Shown: piece after piece, positions 30,519-39,618 of the stretch
How the letters are laid out: each line of letters begins with the position of its first letter
Position numbering within the stretch: position 1 is the first letter of the stretch
Assembly (NCBI RefSeq): GCF_000737065.1
Contig: NZ_AQRC01000008.1
Span: 1 to 64,000 of the forward strand
Origin: Thioclava atlantica
GTDB lineage: Bacteria > Pseudomonadota > Alphaproteobacteria > Rhodobacterales > Rhodobacteraceae
Direction: 5' to 3'
DNA length: 64,000 bases
Translations under genes and position numbers: made by a program
Notes under the pieces: generated by a model
Seen by the model: the letters and a program-made list of their open reading frames with translations, nothing else
Told to the model about the DNA's origin: nothing
The model's database searches: none

Positions 30519-33334
30519 AACTGCCAATGCTTGGACGATCCCGCATATACCGGCCCAGCCTTTGGGCGCGCATTTTCTTGTCGGAGAAGTGGAAACTGGC
30601 TCTCAGCCCATCTTCGCAGGACCGAGTTAGCCTGACATCGACAGGCGAGGATGAAATTCAGTGCCTTGATATCTCGTCGGTTTCGTCAACCAAGGCCCTG
30701 CTTTGGCACACGGTCGAGATCCGGTCGAAGGGCCGTATCGATGCTCTTTCCGGCCTGACCGCCAAGGCGTCTCAGACTTTACGCGACGATTTGCTGGCTT
30801 TCGTGAACCAGCATCTCGCGAATCTCATCGATTCCGACAAGGAACGCTTGCGCGAGGTCGATAGCAAGATTCGCGCGATGACCGACAGCAACAGGCAATA
30901 TCTTGCTCATGCCGACGTCGGCCGGGCGATCGCGAGTGTCCCGGGAAATGCGTCACTGGCATTGGCGCACCCGTTGTTTGATGCCTCTCTGATCCCCGAC
31001 ACCCTAAGAGGCTATCTGCCAACCTCTTTTGCGATGCTCACTGACCCCGGCGTCCGCAGTCGCTACAATGAAAATTTCGTTTTTCACGAGATGCAGAAGT
31101 TCGAGGAATTCTTCGCCGACCTTGGGGGATTTTCGCTTTCCCAGGAGCAGCGCGAGGCTTGCATCCGCCTCGAAGACAACAACCTGCTCGTCGCATCCGC
31201 TGGATCGGGCAAGTCCGCGACCATGGTCGGGAAAGTTGCCTATGTCCTCGAGAAGGGACTTTACCATCCGAGCGAGATCCTCGTCCTGGCATTTAACAAG
31301 AGTGCAGCCGACGAATTAAAGGAACGGATCGCCAGGCAGCTGAACGTCGATGAAGATGCTCTGGAGAGCCGGGTGACGACGTTTCATGCACTCGGTCGGG
31401 GGATCATCGAAGAGACGGAAGGTCGCCCACCTCAACTCGCAAACTGGGTCGAGCATCCCGCCGGCGAAGCCCGTGTGATCGACAAGATCATACGCGAGTT
31501 GATGGAGGTAAATGAAGAGTTTCGCCGTCTGTGGATCGACCTCCTCTCGATTTTGCCGAAGGCCGACATCCCCGCAGAGGTCTTTGACTCGGAGGCAGAC
31601 TACAATCGCTACATCGCCGATCGCAACGATAAGGGCGGCAGCACCATCGGTACGCTTGCAAACGTGTATGTGAAATCCCTTCAGGAGCAGCGGATCGCGA
31701 ACTGGTTGTGGGTCCACTCTGTCGAGTTCGAATATGAAAAGCAGATCTCATTCGAAGAGGAGGACGGGAGCGAACGTTTTGTCCAGCCGGACTTTCATTA
31801 CCCTCTCACCGACACGTTCCACGAGCATTTCGCGATCAACGCGGATGGCTCCTCGCCCTTTGCGAACTATGCTGAGCATACCAAGGGTAAACGCGCTGGG
31901 TACAAGCGCAAAGAGTTGGATTTCTTCGAGACAACCTCCGCACAGGCGCACGAGGGAACGTTGTTGCCACATCTCGAGGCTGAGCTGATCAAACGCAAAA
32001 TTCCCCTGACTGAGAAAAGTGTCGACGAGATCCTCAAAGCGGTCGAACCAGTGGTGATCACGCATTACCAGAAGCTGATCGGCGTGTGCATCAAACACAT
32101 TCGAGCGAGCCAGCTTACGCTGGAGATGCTGCTGGAACGTGCAAAGTCCCTGCATGACAAACCGCGCGCGCAGTATTTCGCGCGTGCTGTCTGGCTGATC
32201 ACCGAAGCCTATTCGCGCAAGCTCGACGAGGCAAAGCGTATCGACTTCGATTCAATGATCGGCGACGCAGTGCGCCTCGTTGAGACGGGGCGCTATCAGA
32301 GCCCTTATTCGCTGATCTTGGTGGATGAATTTCAGGATATTTCGGACCCGAGGGCCAATCTGATCAAGGCGCTAAAACACCAGAAGGCTTTCACAAAAGT
32401 CTTTGCTGTCGGAGACGATTGGCAGTCGATCTACCGCTTTGCCGGGTCGGACATTACGATCTTCACCCAGTTCGAAGCGAACTTTGGTGCCTGCTGGCAA
32501 GGTCGGCTGGAACAGACGTACCGCTGTAACCAGCTTCTCGCTGACACCGCGGCACGCTTTGTCCAGCGCAATCCCGAGCAGATCACGAAGACGGTGCGAT
32601 CGACGCGCGCCGCCATACCGCGATCAATCCGGATCATTCCGGTCAGCGTGGAGTGGCGCAAGCCAAGCTTCCCGAAAGCCTGCTTCCAACTACTCGATCG
32701 CCTGAACACCTTTCTTGAAGGAATTTCAGGACAGTGGCGCCGTGAGGCGGGGCAAAAGCTGAAGGTACTGGTCTTGTGGCGTTACAACTTGTTAGATCCA
32801 TTTCACGGTCGCCACCCCGAATTTTCGGCGATCGAGGTCGCCGGCATGTCGTTTCATCGGTCGAAGGGCCTGGAGGCCGACTACACGATCCTGCTCGATG
32901 TCAGCGAGGGCGACTATGGCGTCCCCAGCCGGATCGAAGATGACGAGCTGCTAAATCTCGTTATCCCGCGTCCGGAGAGGTTTGCCTATGCGGAGGAGCG
33001 CCGACTTTTCTATGTCGCAATGACCCGCGCCAGCAGAGGGACGTTTATCCTCTGTAATAGACGCAAGCCTTCACGCTACATTCGCGAGCTTTGCGAGATC
33101 GCCGGCAACGAAGTCCGGTTTGAAACCATCGATGGGAGGGAACTCGATCAATGCCCCAGTTGCTTGGTGGGGGAGCTGGTTGAGCGCAAAGGGCGGAACG
33201 ACACCAGCTTTTTCGGCTGCAATCAATTTCCTGAGTGCCGCCACACCCAGCAGTCAGCTCCAGCGGTGCTTCATCGTGAGCGAACGGGCGAGGGCGTTGT
33301 CGTTGAAACCGTAAAACGGGTAAAAGCCGTATAA
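30515..33334 (+). CDS. Helicase IV/UvrD-like SF1 helicase with nuclease-like insertion and zinc ribbon
   Basis: The 939-residue protein has a helicase-IV-like N-terminal domain (about 1-115). It carries the SF1 motifs Q (SQEQREA), I (ASAGSGKS, about 227-234), II (LILVDEFQD, about 600-608), III (VGDDWQSIYRFAG), V (MSFHRSKGLEADY) and VI (YVAMTRASRG). A region at about 390-480 (QPDFHYP, FHEHFAIN, KRKELDFFETTS) resembles the PD-(D/E)XK-like insertion seen in some helicase IV relatives. A C-terminal topoisomerase-type zinc ribbon carries CPSC...CNQFPEC. The start at 30515 is coupled to the small ORF. Base composition is AT-richer than the ICE core, which suggests cargo. Confidence 0.9.
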   Translation: MKLPMLGRSRIYRPSLWARIFLSEKWKLALSPSSQDRVSLTSTGEDEIQCLDISSVSSTKALLWHTVEIRSKGRIDALSGLTAKASQTLRDDLLAFVNQHLANLIDSDKERLREVDSKIRAMTDSNRQYLAHADVGRAIASVPGNASLALAHPLFDASLIPDTLRGYLPTSFAMLTDPGVRSRYNENFVFHEMQKFEEFFADLGGFSLSQEQREACIRLEDNNLLVASAGSGKSATMVGKVAYVLEKGLYHPSEILVLAFNKSAADELKERIARQLNVDEDALESRVTTFHALGRGIIEETEGRPPQLANWVEHPAGEARVIDKIIRELMEVNEEFRRLWIDLLSILPKADIPAEVFDSEADYNRYIADRNDKGGSTIGTLANVYVKSLQEQRIANWLWVHSVEFEYEKQISFEEEDGSERFVQPDFHYPLTDTFHEHFAINADGSSPFANYAEHTKGKRAGYKRKELDFFETTSAQAHEGTLLPHLEAELIKRKIPLTEKSVDEILKAVEPVVITHYQKLIGVCIKHIRASQLTLEMLLERAKSLHDKPRAQYFARAVWLITEAYSRKLDEAKRIDFDSMIGDAVRLVETGRYQSPYSLILVDEFQDISDPRANLIKALKHQKAFTKVFAVGDDWQSIYRFAGSDITIFTQFEANFGACWQGRLEQTYRCNQLLADTAARFVQRNPEQITKTVRSTRAAIPRSIRIIPVSVEWRKPSFPKACFQLLDRLNTFLEGISGQWRREAGQKLKVLVLWRYNLLDPFHGRHPEFSAIEVAGMSFHRSKGLEADYTILLDVSEGDYGVPSRIEDDELLNLVIPRPERFAYAEERRLFYVAMTRASRGTFILCNRRKPSRYIRELCEIAGNEVRFETIDGRELDQCPSCLVGELVERKGRNDTSFFGCNQFPECRHTQQSAPAVLHRERTGEGVVVETVKRVKAV

Positions 33335-33468
33335 TGCTACTTGTTTGATCGTATCCGTCGCCCCGACATTTCCGGCTGTTCTTAGAATATCTCCGATGGA
33401 GCGTCCGCCAAGCTGATTACGATACGCATCGTTTTGTTCTCACTTCCGCCTTATGGGGCACCCGAGGC

Positions 33469-34710
33469 TCATGCTGCCGCTTTCAGTCGCTTTTTTGCGA
33501 GCATGGCGCGGACGAACTTGTCCCATTTCGCCATGCCGGCACGCTTTTCCACCATGTAGTGCCAGCGGTCGTAGTGCTTGGAACTGACGTCCTGCAACGC
33601 ATGGTTCTGGAGGCGGTCGCGGATCTCCTTCGAGATCCCCGCCTTGCCGGTAAGCGTCTTGAAGGTCCGGCGCAGGTCGCGGTTCGTCACATAGGGGATC
33701 ACGCCGCGGTCCCTCTGGCGCCACATGAACGAGTAAAGCGTGCCGTGGCTGACAGGCTTGGACGGGTCCGTGGCAGACGGGAAGAACCAGCCGTATTCGT
33801 TGACGTTGATGGACGCGAGTAGCTCTGCGGCCAGTTCCGGCACCGGAACAGCATGGGGCTGGTCGTTCTTGGTCTTCGACCAGTCGATGATCTTTTCCTT
33901 GGCGTCCCACTGGTCGATGTGAAGGCTGGCGATCTCCTGGACGCGCTGGCCGGTCAGCATGATGATCCTGACGGCACGGGTATAGGGCGGATGAACCGGC
34001 GTGTCGGGACATTCCAGCCAACGATAAAGCTGTACGAATTCGTCCTCGTCGAGCCAGCGGGTGCCTTTGACCTTCGGTTCGGTCGGAATACCTGTCGCTG
34101 GATTGAAGGGGATGCGAAAGCGGCGAGCCGATTGTTGCCGATAGTCGTTGTCGGACTTCATGCCCCAGCCAAAAGCCGCGTGCATGTAGGAACGCACATG
34201 GTCTGCCATCGACTTGGCGCCGCGCTCATAGATCGGGCGGATCAGTTCGACGATTTCCTCGGCCTCGATCTCGCGGGCTAGGCGGTTCCGCCCAAGAGTG
34301 TCGGCGATCTTGTTAAGGCCCTTCTCCGTCTCCTTCCAGGAGGGCTTGCTGGCGGCCTTTAGTGAAGCGACGTACCCCTCGAAGAGGTCCGCTACAGTGC
34401 CGGGGCGGGTGTCGCTTGCGATCTTGATGCTGCGACCTTTCTGGATCACGTCGGCATAGTCGCGCTTGAAAACCTCGCGGGCCTGGGCGAGCGACATCGA
34501 GGGGTAAGCGCCGATCTTCTTCTTGGTACGTTTGCCGTCACGCCATTGTTGCGCCATCCAGTCGGCCGTGACGCGCTTCGGCATGGGCTTGAGAACGAGG
34601 ACGAGTCGGCCGGTGCCTCGCCCGTCGCCATCGGCGAGGTTCTCTTGCTTGCGGCTGATCTCAACGCGCTTCAGCGCGTGTCGGATCGCGGTGTCGGTCA
34701 GGGCTGGCAT
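33469..34710 (-). CDS. int: Tyrosine recombinase (ICE integrase)
   Basis: The 413-residue protein has an N-terminal arm-binding domain (LADGDGRGTGRLVLVLKPMPKRVTADWMAQ...KIGAYPSMSLAQARE), a SAM-like core-binding domain and a catalytic domain. The catalytic residues are Arg256 (LTGQRVQE), Arg347 (RDLRRTF), His370 and Tyr380 (SSKHYDRW); a lysine near 279-281 is the likely beta-hairpin residue. It should be active. A strong AAGGAGG site precedes ATG 34710. It lies about 200 bases from the junction with radC and is presumably responsible for that insertion. Direct repeats lie immediately upstream. Confidence 0.94.
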   Translation of the reverse strand: MPALTDTAIRHALKRVEISRKQENLADGDGRGTGRLVLVLKPMPKRVTADWMAQQWRDGKRTKKKIGAYPSMSLAQAREVFKRDYADVIQKGRSIKIASDTRPGTVADLFEGYVASLKAASKPSWKETEKGLNKIADTLGRNRLAREIEAEEIVELIRPIYERGAKSMADHVRSYMHAAFGWGMKSDNDYRQQSARRFRIPFNPATGIPTEPKVKGTRWLDEDEFVQLYRWLECPDTPVHPPYTRAVRIIMLTGQRVQEIASLHIDQWDAKEKIIDWSKTKNDQPHAVPVPELAAELLASINVNEYGWFFPSATDPSKPVSHGTLYSFMWRQRDRGVIPYVTNRDLRRTFKTLTGKAGISKEIRDRLQNHALQDVSSKHYDRWHYMVEKRAGMAKWDKFVRAMLAKKRLKAAA

Positions 34711-34726
34711 GCGTTCCTCCTTGCCT

Positions 34727-34760
34727 GAAACTGGGATCGGTCGAGGAGAAACGGGGATCG
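34727..34760. repeat. Direct repeats upstream of the integrase gene
   Basis: GAAACTGGGATCG (34727-34739) and GAAACGGGGATCG (34748-34760) differ by one base and start 21 bases apart, two helical turns. They could be arm-type sites for the integrase or an operator for its promoter. Confidence 0.5.
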
Positions 34761-34826
34761 TTTACTGGGAGCGGAAAGCCGTTTTCTATCCCTTCAACCA
34801 CCCCCAATTTGCCAAAACCGTCCCCA

Positions 34827-35531
34827 CTACGCAATGCTAAAAATTGAGGGATTTTCTAGTGTTTCAATGTGTTTGAGCGTGATCCTGCGGGATCTAAATG
34901 AATGAGTGGGGTGATTATGCACGAGGATCAGGGCCGAGGCGTTCAGCTCGAGCGCCCGCTTCATCACCTCGCGCGGATAGACGGGCACATGATCGACCGT
35001 TCCGCGCGCCTGTTCCTCATCCGCGATCAGGACGTTCTTGCGATCGAGCATGAGGACGCGGAACTGTTCGGTCTCGGAATGCGACATCGCGGTGTGGCAG
35101 TAATCCAGAAGCGCGTGCCATGAGCTCAGGACCGGCCGCTCCATCACCTTCGAACGCGCGAGGCGATGGGCGGCAGCCTCCACGATCTTGAATTCCCGGA
35201 CCACCGCCTCGCCGACGCCGCGCACCTGATGCAGCCGGGCAGGCGGGGCCGAGATCACCCGGCCGAAATCACCGAATTGCTCGATCAGCCGCCGGGCGAG
35301 AGGTTTCACGTCCTGCCGCGGCAGCGCGCGGAACAGCACGAGTTCGAGCAGTTCGTAATCGGGCAGGGCAGGCGCTCCGCCCTCCATGAACCGCGCCCGC
35401 AGGCGCTGGCGATGATCGCAAAGATAGGAAGGCAGCTTGTTTCTCGCAGGACGACCGGTGACCGGCGCTGGCGCGGCCTCGCCGAACAGGGGCAGGGGGG
35501 CTTCGTTGAAAGATGCAGGGCGGCGCTTCAT
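34827..35531 (-). pseudogene. radC: radC interrupted by the ICE (chimeric C-terminus)
   Basis: RadC/YeeS-like JAMM-domain proteins normally run HNHPSGDPxPSxxD plus about 40 more residues. Here 234 residues begin normally (helix-hairpin-helix region RGVGEAVVREF, JAMM region MLDRKNVLIADEEQARGTVDHVPVYPREVMKRALELNASALILVHNHP). They then switch to 26 unrelated residues (THSFRSRRITLKH...) encoded by ICE DNA. Two of the metal-site residues (Ser, Asp) and the C-terminal strands are missing, so it is probably inactive. ATG 35531 is preferred over 35543 because GGAG directly abuts the latter. Confidence 0.88.
34905..34920. other. Right attachment site (ICE/radC junction)
   Basis: On the minus strand radC reads GTGCATAATCACCCC, encoding V-H-N-H-P as in normal RadC. 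From about 34907 onward the codons no longer encode the S-G-D-P-x-P-S-x-x-D continuation. The core sequence must overlap CATAATCACCCC (34908-34919). The exact crossover cannot be set without the other end. Confidence 0.7.
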
Positions 35532-35589
35532 GGCCGCGAGCATCTCCGATTCGCGGTGAAGAAGGGATTAACGCGCCCGGGACCGAGGC

Positions 35590-35616
35590 AAAGAAAAAGG
35601 CGCCCGAAGGCGCCTT
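35590..35616 (-). terminator. Intrinsic terminator of dnaJ
   Basis: AAGGCGCC (35597-35604), loop CGAA, GGCGCCTT (35609-35616). On the minus strand the hairpin is followed by a T-rich tract, right after the dnaJ stop. Confidence 0.9.
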
Positions 35617-35617
35617 C

Positions 35618-36778
35618 TCATTGTGTCATGCCGTCCCAGAAGCTCTTGACCTTCTTGAAGAAGCTCGCCCCTTCCGGGTTGTTCTCCGCCTCGATCTCCT
35701 GGAACTCGCGCAGCAGGTCCTTCTGGCGGGAGGTCAGGTTGACCGGCGTCTCGACGGCAAGCTCGATGAACATGTCGCCCAGAGCACCGCCGCGCAGCGC
35801 CGGCATCCCTTTGCCGCGCAGACGCATCTGCCGGCCCGACTGGCTGCCTGCGGGGATCTTCACCCGGCTGCGGCCGCCGTCGATCGTGGGCACTTCGACA
35901 TCGCCGCCCATCGCCGCGGTCACCATGCTCACCGGAACCCGGCAATGCAGGTCGGTGCCCTCGCGTTCGAAGATCTGGTGCGGCTGGACCTCGATGAAGA
36001 CGTAGAGGTCGCCCGAAGGACCGCCCCGCAGCCCGGCCTCGCCTTCGCCCGCATGGCGAATGCGCGTGCCGGTCTCCACCCCCGGAGGGATGTTGATCTG
36101 AAGCTGGCGTTCCACCTCGGTCCGGCCGGCGCCGTGACAGACCTTGCAGGGGTTCTTCACCACCTGACCCTGGCCGCCACAGGTCGGGCAAGTCCGCTCG
36201 ACCGTGAAGAAGCCGTTCTGCGCACGGACCTTGCCCAGCCCGGAACAGGTCGGACAGGTCTGCGGCTCGGCCCCGCCCTCGGCGCCGGTGCCGTTGCACG
36301 CGGTGCAGGCGGCGGAGCTTGGAACGGTGATCGTCTTCTGGGTGCCCTTGAAGGCCTCTTCCAGCGTGATCCGCAGATTGTAGCGCAGATCGGCCCCGCG
36401 CTGCGCGCGCGAGCGCTGGCCACCGGGGCCACGACCGCCCATGAAGTCCCCGAACAGGTCCTCGAACACGTCGGAGAAGGCAGAGGCGAAATCGCCCTGG
36501 CCGGGACCGCCGCCGTAGCCGCCGCCCGGACGCGGCCCGCCGCCCATGCCGCCTTCGAAGGCCGCGTGACCGAAGCGGTCATAGGCCGCCTTCTTCTCGG
36601 CGTCCTTCAGGACGTCATAGGCTTCGTTCGCTTCCTTGAACTGGGACTCGGCGTCGGGATTGTCGGCGTTGCGGTCGGGATGAAGTTCCTTGGCCTTCTT
36701 GCGATAGGCCTTCTTGATCTCTTCGGCCGAGGCGCCCTTGGCGATTCCCAGAACGTCGTAATAGTCGCGTTTTGCCAT
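35618..36778 (-). CDS. dnaJ: Chaperone DnaJ
   Basis: The Hsp40 partner of DnaK, which stimulates its ATPase and delivers unfolded clients. The 386-residue protein has the J domain with HPD (ELHPDRN, about 34-36), a Gly/Phe-rich linker (about 75-120), and four CxxCxGxG zinc repeats (CTACNGTG, CPTCSGLG, CPTCGGQG, CKVCHGAG). C-terminal substrate-binding and dimerisation domains complete it. It lies 75 bases after dnaK; a hairpin between them (36812-36835, GGGCC..GGCCC) could adjust dnaJ level or mark RNA processing. Confidence 0.98.
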   Translation of the reverse strand: MAKRDYYDVLGIAKGASAEEIKKAYRKKAKELHPDRNADNPDAESQFKEANEAYDVLKDAEKKAAYDRFGHAAFEGGMGGGPRPGGGYGGGPGQGDFASAFSDVFEDLFGDFMGGRGPGGQRSRAQRGADLRYNLRITLEEAFKGTQKTITVPSSAACTACNGTGAEGGAEPQTCPTCSGLGKVRAQNGFFTVERTCPTCGGQGQVVKNPCKVCHGAGRTEVERQLQINIPPGVETGTRIRHAGEGEAGLRGGPSGDLYVFIEVQPHQIFEREGTDLHCRVPVSMVTAAMGGDVEVPTIDGGRSRVKIPAGSQSGRQMRLRGKGMPALRGGALGDMFIELAVETPVNLTSRQKDLLREFQEIEAENNPEGASFFKKVKSFWDGMTQ

Positions 36779-36853
36779 TGGCTACCCCTCTTGGGGGAAC
36801 ATGGGAACGGGCCCGCCTTGTCCCGGCAGGCCCGCCCAACGTTCCGGTTGCGC

Positions 36854-38767
36854 TTACTTGCGCTTGTCGTCGCCCATGTCCTCGAAGTCGGCGTCGACGA
36901 TATCGTCATCGACATCGCGCGGACCTTCCTCATCCGAGGCCTCGGCTTCGCCCGATTTCTCCTGCTCGGCCTTGTAGATGGCCTCGCCGAGTTTCATCGC
37001 GGCGTCGGTGAGGTTCTGGATCGCACCCTTGATCTTGCTGGCTTCCTCGGTCTTGAGCGCCTCTTCGAGCGCATTGGCCGCCAGTTCGATCACCTCGACG
37101 GTGGACGCATCGACCTTGTCGCCATGCTCTTCGAGCGACTTGCGTGTCGAATGCAGGAGCGACTCGCCCTGGTTCTTGGTCTCGACGAGTTCCTTGCGGC
37201 TCTTGTCGGCCTCGGCATTCGCCTCGGCGTCCTGAACCATCTTCTCGATCTCGTCATCCGAGAGACCGCCCGAAGCCTGGATCGTGATCTTCTGCTCCTT
37301 GCCGGTGCCCTTGTCCTTCGCCGAAACGGACACGATGCCGTTGGCGTCGATGTCGAAGGTCACTTCGATCTGCGGCATGCCGCGCGGCGCCGGCGGGATG
37401 TTCTCGAGATTGAACATGCCCAGCAGCTTGTTGTCCGCGGCCATCTCGCGCTCGCCCTGGAAGACGCGGATCGTCACCGCGTTCTGGTTGTCTTCCGCGG
37501 TCGAGAAGATCTGCGACTTCTTGGTCGGGATCGTGGTGTTGCGGTCGATCAGGCGGGTGAAGACACCACCCAGCGTCTCGATGCCGAGCGACAGCGGGGT
37601 CACGTCGAGCAGGACCACGTCCTTCACGTCGCCTTGCAGAACGCCGGCCTGGATCGCCGCGCCGAGCGCCACGACCTCATCGGGGTTCACGCCCTTGTGC
37701 GGCTCCTTGCCGAAGAACTTGGTCACCTCTTCGACGACTTTCGGCATCCGGGTCATGCCGCCGACCAGAACGACCTCGTCGATCTCGTCCTTGGTGACGC
37801 CCGCATCTTTCAGCGCGGCCGCGCAAGGCTTGAGCGAGGCCTTGATCAGGTCGTTCACGAGGCTTTCGAGCTTCGCACGGGTCAGTTTCATGACCATGTG
37901 CAGCGGCGTGCCGTCCTTGCCCATCGAGATGAAGGGCTGGTTGATCTCGGTCTGGCTCGAGCTCGAGAGCTCGATCTTCGCCTTCTCGGCCGCTTCCTTC
38001 AGACGCTGCAGCGCCATCTTGTCCTTGGTGAGATCGACGCCATGCTCTTTCTTGAACTCGTCAGCCAGGTAGTTGACGATCCGCATGTCGAAGTCTTCGC
38101 CACCCAGGAAGGTGTCGCCATTGGTCGACTTCACCTCGAACAGACCATCGTCGATCTCGAGGATGGTGATGTCGAACGTACCGCCACCGAGGTCATAGAC
38201 GGCGATCGTCTTGGTCTCTTTCTTGTCGAGGCCATAGGCGAGCGCGGCCGCGGTCGGCTCGTTGATGATGCGCAGAACCTCGAGACCGGCGATCTTGCCC
38301 GCATCCTTCGTGGCCTGACGCTGGGCGTCGTTGAAATAGGCGGGAACGGTGATCACGGCCTGCGTGACTTCCTCGCCCAGATAGCTCTCGGCGGTTTCCT
38401 TCATCTTCTGCAGGATGACGGCCGAAACCTGCGCGGGCGAATATTTCTCGCCCTTCACTTCGACCCAGGCATCGCCATTGCCGCCATCGACGATGGCGTA
38501 GGGGACGAGCTTCTTGTCCTTCTCGACTTCCGCATCGGTGGTGCGGCGGCCGATCAGGCGCTTCACGGCGAAGATGGTGTTGGACGGGTTGGTCACCGCC
38601 TGGCGTTTTGCCGGCTGGCCGACCAGGCGTTCATCGTCGGTAAAGGCGACGATCGAGGGCGTGGTGCGCGCCCCTTCGGAATTCTCGATCACCCGGGGCT
38701 GCGAGCCGTCCATGATGGCGACGCAGGAGTTCGTGGTCCCGAGGTCGATGCCGATGACTTTGGCCAT
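36854..38767 (-). CDS. dnaK: Chaperone DnaK (Hsp70)
   Basis: The ATP-dependent Hsp70 chaperone. The 637-residue protein has the N-terminal ATPase signatures ([17 protein letters not shown] near 5-20; [31 protein letters not shown]), the linker [14 protein letters not shown] and the substrate-binding beta domain ([19 protein letters not shown]). The C-terminal lid ends with an acidic tail ([18 protein letters not shown]). An AGAGGTAAC site precedes ATG 38767. It leads the dnaK-dnaJ operon, with a heat-shock-like promoter upstream at 38891-38920. Confidence 0.99.
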   Translation of the reverse strand: MAKVIGIDLGTTNSCVAIMDGSQPRVIENSEGARTTPSIVAFTDDERLVGQPAKRQAVTNPSNTIFAVKRLIGRRTTDAEVEKDKKLVPYAIVDGGNGDAWVEVKGEKYSPAQVSAVILQKMKETAESYLGEEVTQAVITVPAYFNDAQRQATKDAGKIAGLEVLRIINEPTAAALAYGLDKKETKTIAVYDLGGGTFDITILEIDDGLFEVKSTNGDTFLGGEDFDMRIVNYLADEFKKEHGVDLTKDKMALQRLKEAAEKAKIELSSSSQTEINQPFISMGKDGTPLHMVMKLTRAKLESLVNDLIKASLKPCAAALKDAGVTKDEIDEVVLVGGMTRMPKVVEEVTKFFGKEPHKGVNPDEVVALGAAIQAGVLQGDVKDVVLLDVTPLSLGIETLGGVFTRLIDRNTTIPTKKSQIFSTAEDNQNAVTIRVFQGEREMAADNKLLGMFNLENIPPAPRGMPQIEVTFDIDANGIVSVSAKDKGTGKEQKITIQASGGLSDDEIEKMVQDAEANAEADKSRKELVETKNQGESLLHSTRKSLEEHGDKVDASTVEVIELAANALEEALKTEEASKIKGAIQNLTDAAMKLGEAIYKAEQEKSGEAEASDEEGPRDVDDDIVDADFEDMGDDKRK

Positions 38768-38890
38768 GATGTTACCTCTCTTGGCGATATGGCGGGAAAC
38801 GGGTCCATTCAGGCCCCCGGCCCCTATCCCTTGGGTTTCGGTTTCATGTTCCGCCCTTGCGCGATCTGGAACGCTTCAGGCTTCGCAGCG

Positions 38891-38920
38891 TATATAAGGA
38901 GGGCCAAATGGGCCTGCAAG
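38891..38920 (-). promoter_or_regulatory. Putative heat-shock (sigma-32) promoter of dnaK
   Basis: On the minus strand CTTGCA (38915-38920) and CTTATATA (38891-38898) are separated by 16 bases, similar to alphaproteobacterial sigma-32 promoters (CTTG...CYTATNT). It gives a 5' UTR of about 120 bases for dnaK. It overlaps the ribosome-binding site and start of the divergent alkB gene. Confidence 0.5.
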
Positions 38921-39585
38921 AACCGTCTCCCGAGGAAGATTGCGTGAAAATGACAGAAACGGCGAAGGACGCAAGCGATCGACCCGAGCCGCAGGAAATC
39001 CGCGGCTTCCTGCACTATCCCGGCTGGCTGGATCTCGCCGAGCAGGAAGCGCTTCTGGCCGACTTGCGCGACCTCGTCGCCCATGCGCCCCTTTTCTCTC
39101 CGATGACGCCCTATGGCAAGCCGATGTCGGTGCGCATGACCTCTGCCGGCCGCTTCGGCTGGGTCTCCGACCGGCGCGGCTACCGCTACAGCGAAACCCA
39201 TCCCGAGGGCATGCCCTGGCCCGAGATCCCGGCCTCGGTGCTGCGGATCTGGGAGGGCGTCTCGGGCTCGGCGCGCGCGCCGGAATGCTGCCTGGTCAAT
39301 TTCTACGGCGAAGGCGCGCGGATGGGGATGCATCAGGACCGCGACGAGTCCGATTTCGGCGAGCCGGTCGTGTCGGTCTCATTGGGCGATGACGGGCTGT
39401 TCCGGATCGGCAACGAGACCCGCGGCGGAAAGACCCAAAGCCTCTGGCTGCGCTCGGGCGACGTGATGGTGATGGGGGGCGCGGCGCGGCTGCTCTATCA
39501 CGGCGTCGACCGGATCAAGCCCGGCACCTCGCCGCTCATGCCGAAGGGCGGACGGATCAATCTCACCCTGCGCGTGGTGACCTGA
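38908..39585 (+). CDS. alkB: AlkB-type 2-oxoglutarate/Fe(II) DNA repair dioxygenase
   Basis: AlkB removes alkyl groups from N1-methyladenine and N3-methylcytosine by oxidation. The 225-residue protein has the iron ligands His142 and Asp144 (GMHQDRDE) and His198 (LYHGVDR), and the 2-oxoglutarate-binding arginines Arg216 and Arg222 (RINLTLR). The substrate-lid region includes MTSAGRFGWVSDRRGYRYS. ATG 38908 is chosen because AAGGAGGG lies seven bases upstream, although ATG 38950 would also give a complete domain. It is divergent from dnaK. Confidence 0.93.
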   Translation: MGLQEPSPEEDCVKMTETAKDASDRPEPQEIRGFLHYPGWLDLAEQEALLADLRDLVAHAPLFSPMTPYGKPMSVRMTSAGRFGWVSDRRGYRYSETHPEGMPWPEIPASVLRIWEGVSGSARAPECCLVNFYGEGARMGMHQDRDESDFGEPVVSVSLGDDGLFRIGNETRGGKTQSLWLRSGDVMVMGGAARLLYHGVDRIKPGTSPLMPKGGRINLTLRVVT

Positions 39586-39618
39586 CCGGCGCGCGAGCGG
39601 TTCGGGCGGATGCCTCCG

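Larger units (their letters stand above)
1..34910. mobile_element. Integrative and conjugative element (right part), inserted in radC
   Basis: The stretch carries an ICE backbone: TraG/VirD4, relaxase, TraF peptidase, DUF2840, ParA, RepA, Toprim protein, strawberry-notch helicase, ParB, DUF2958, ArdC and a terminal tyrosine integrase. The order resembles the Tn4371-type ICE family (from memory of that family). The right end is placed where radC stops resembling RadC, about 34905-34920. The left end, with the Trb/type IV mating-pair genes expected beyond traG, is outside the window. Cargo includes hipBA and an abiE-helicase unit. The exact boundary is inferred because the other attachment site is not visible. 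Confidence 0.9.

Noticed and set aside
35513-38947. A 1144-codon open frame on the plus strand opposite dnaJ and dnaK
   Set aside because: It is exactly antisense to two certain genes, and long antisense frames are expected from GC-rich third positions. The protein resembles nothing known.
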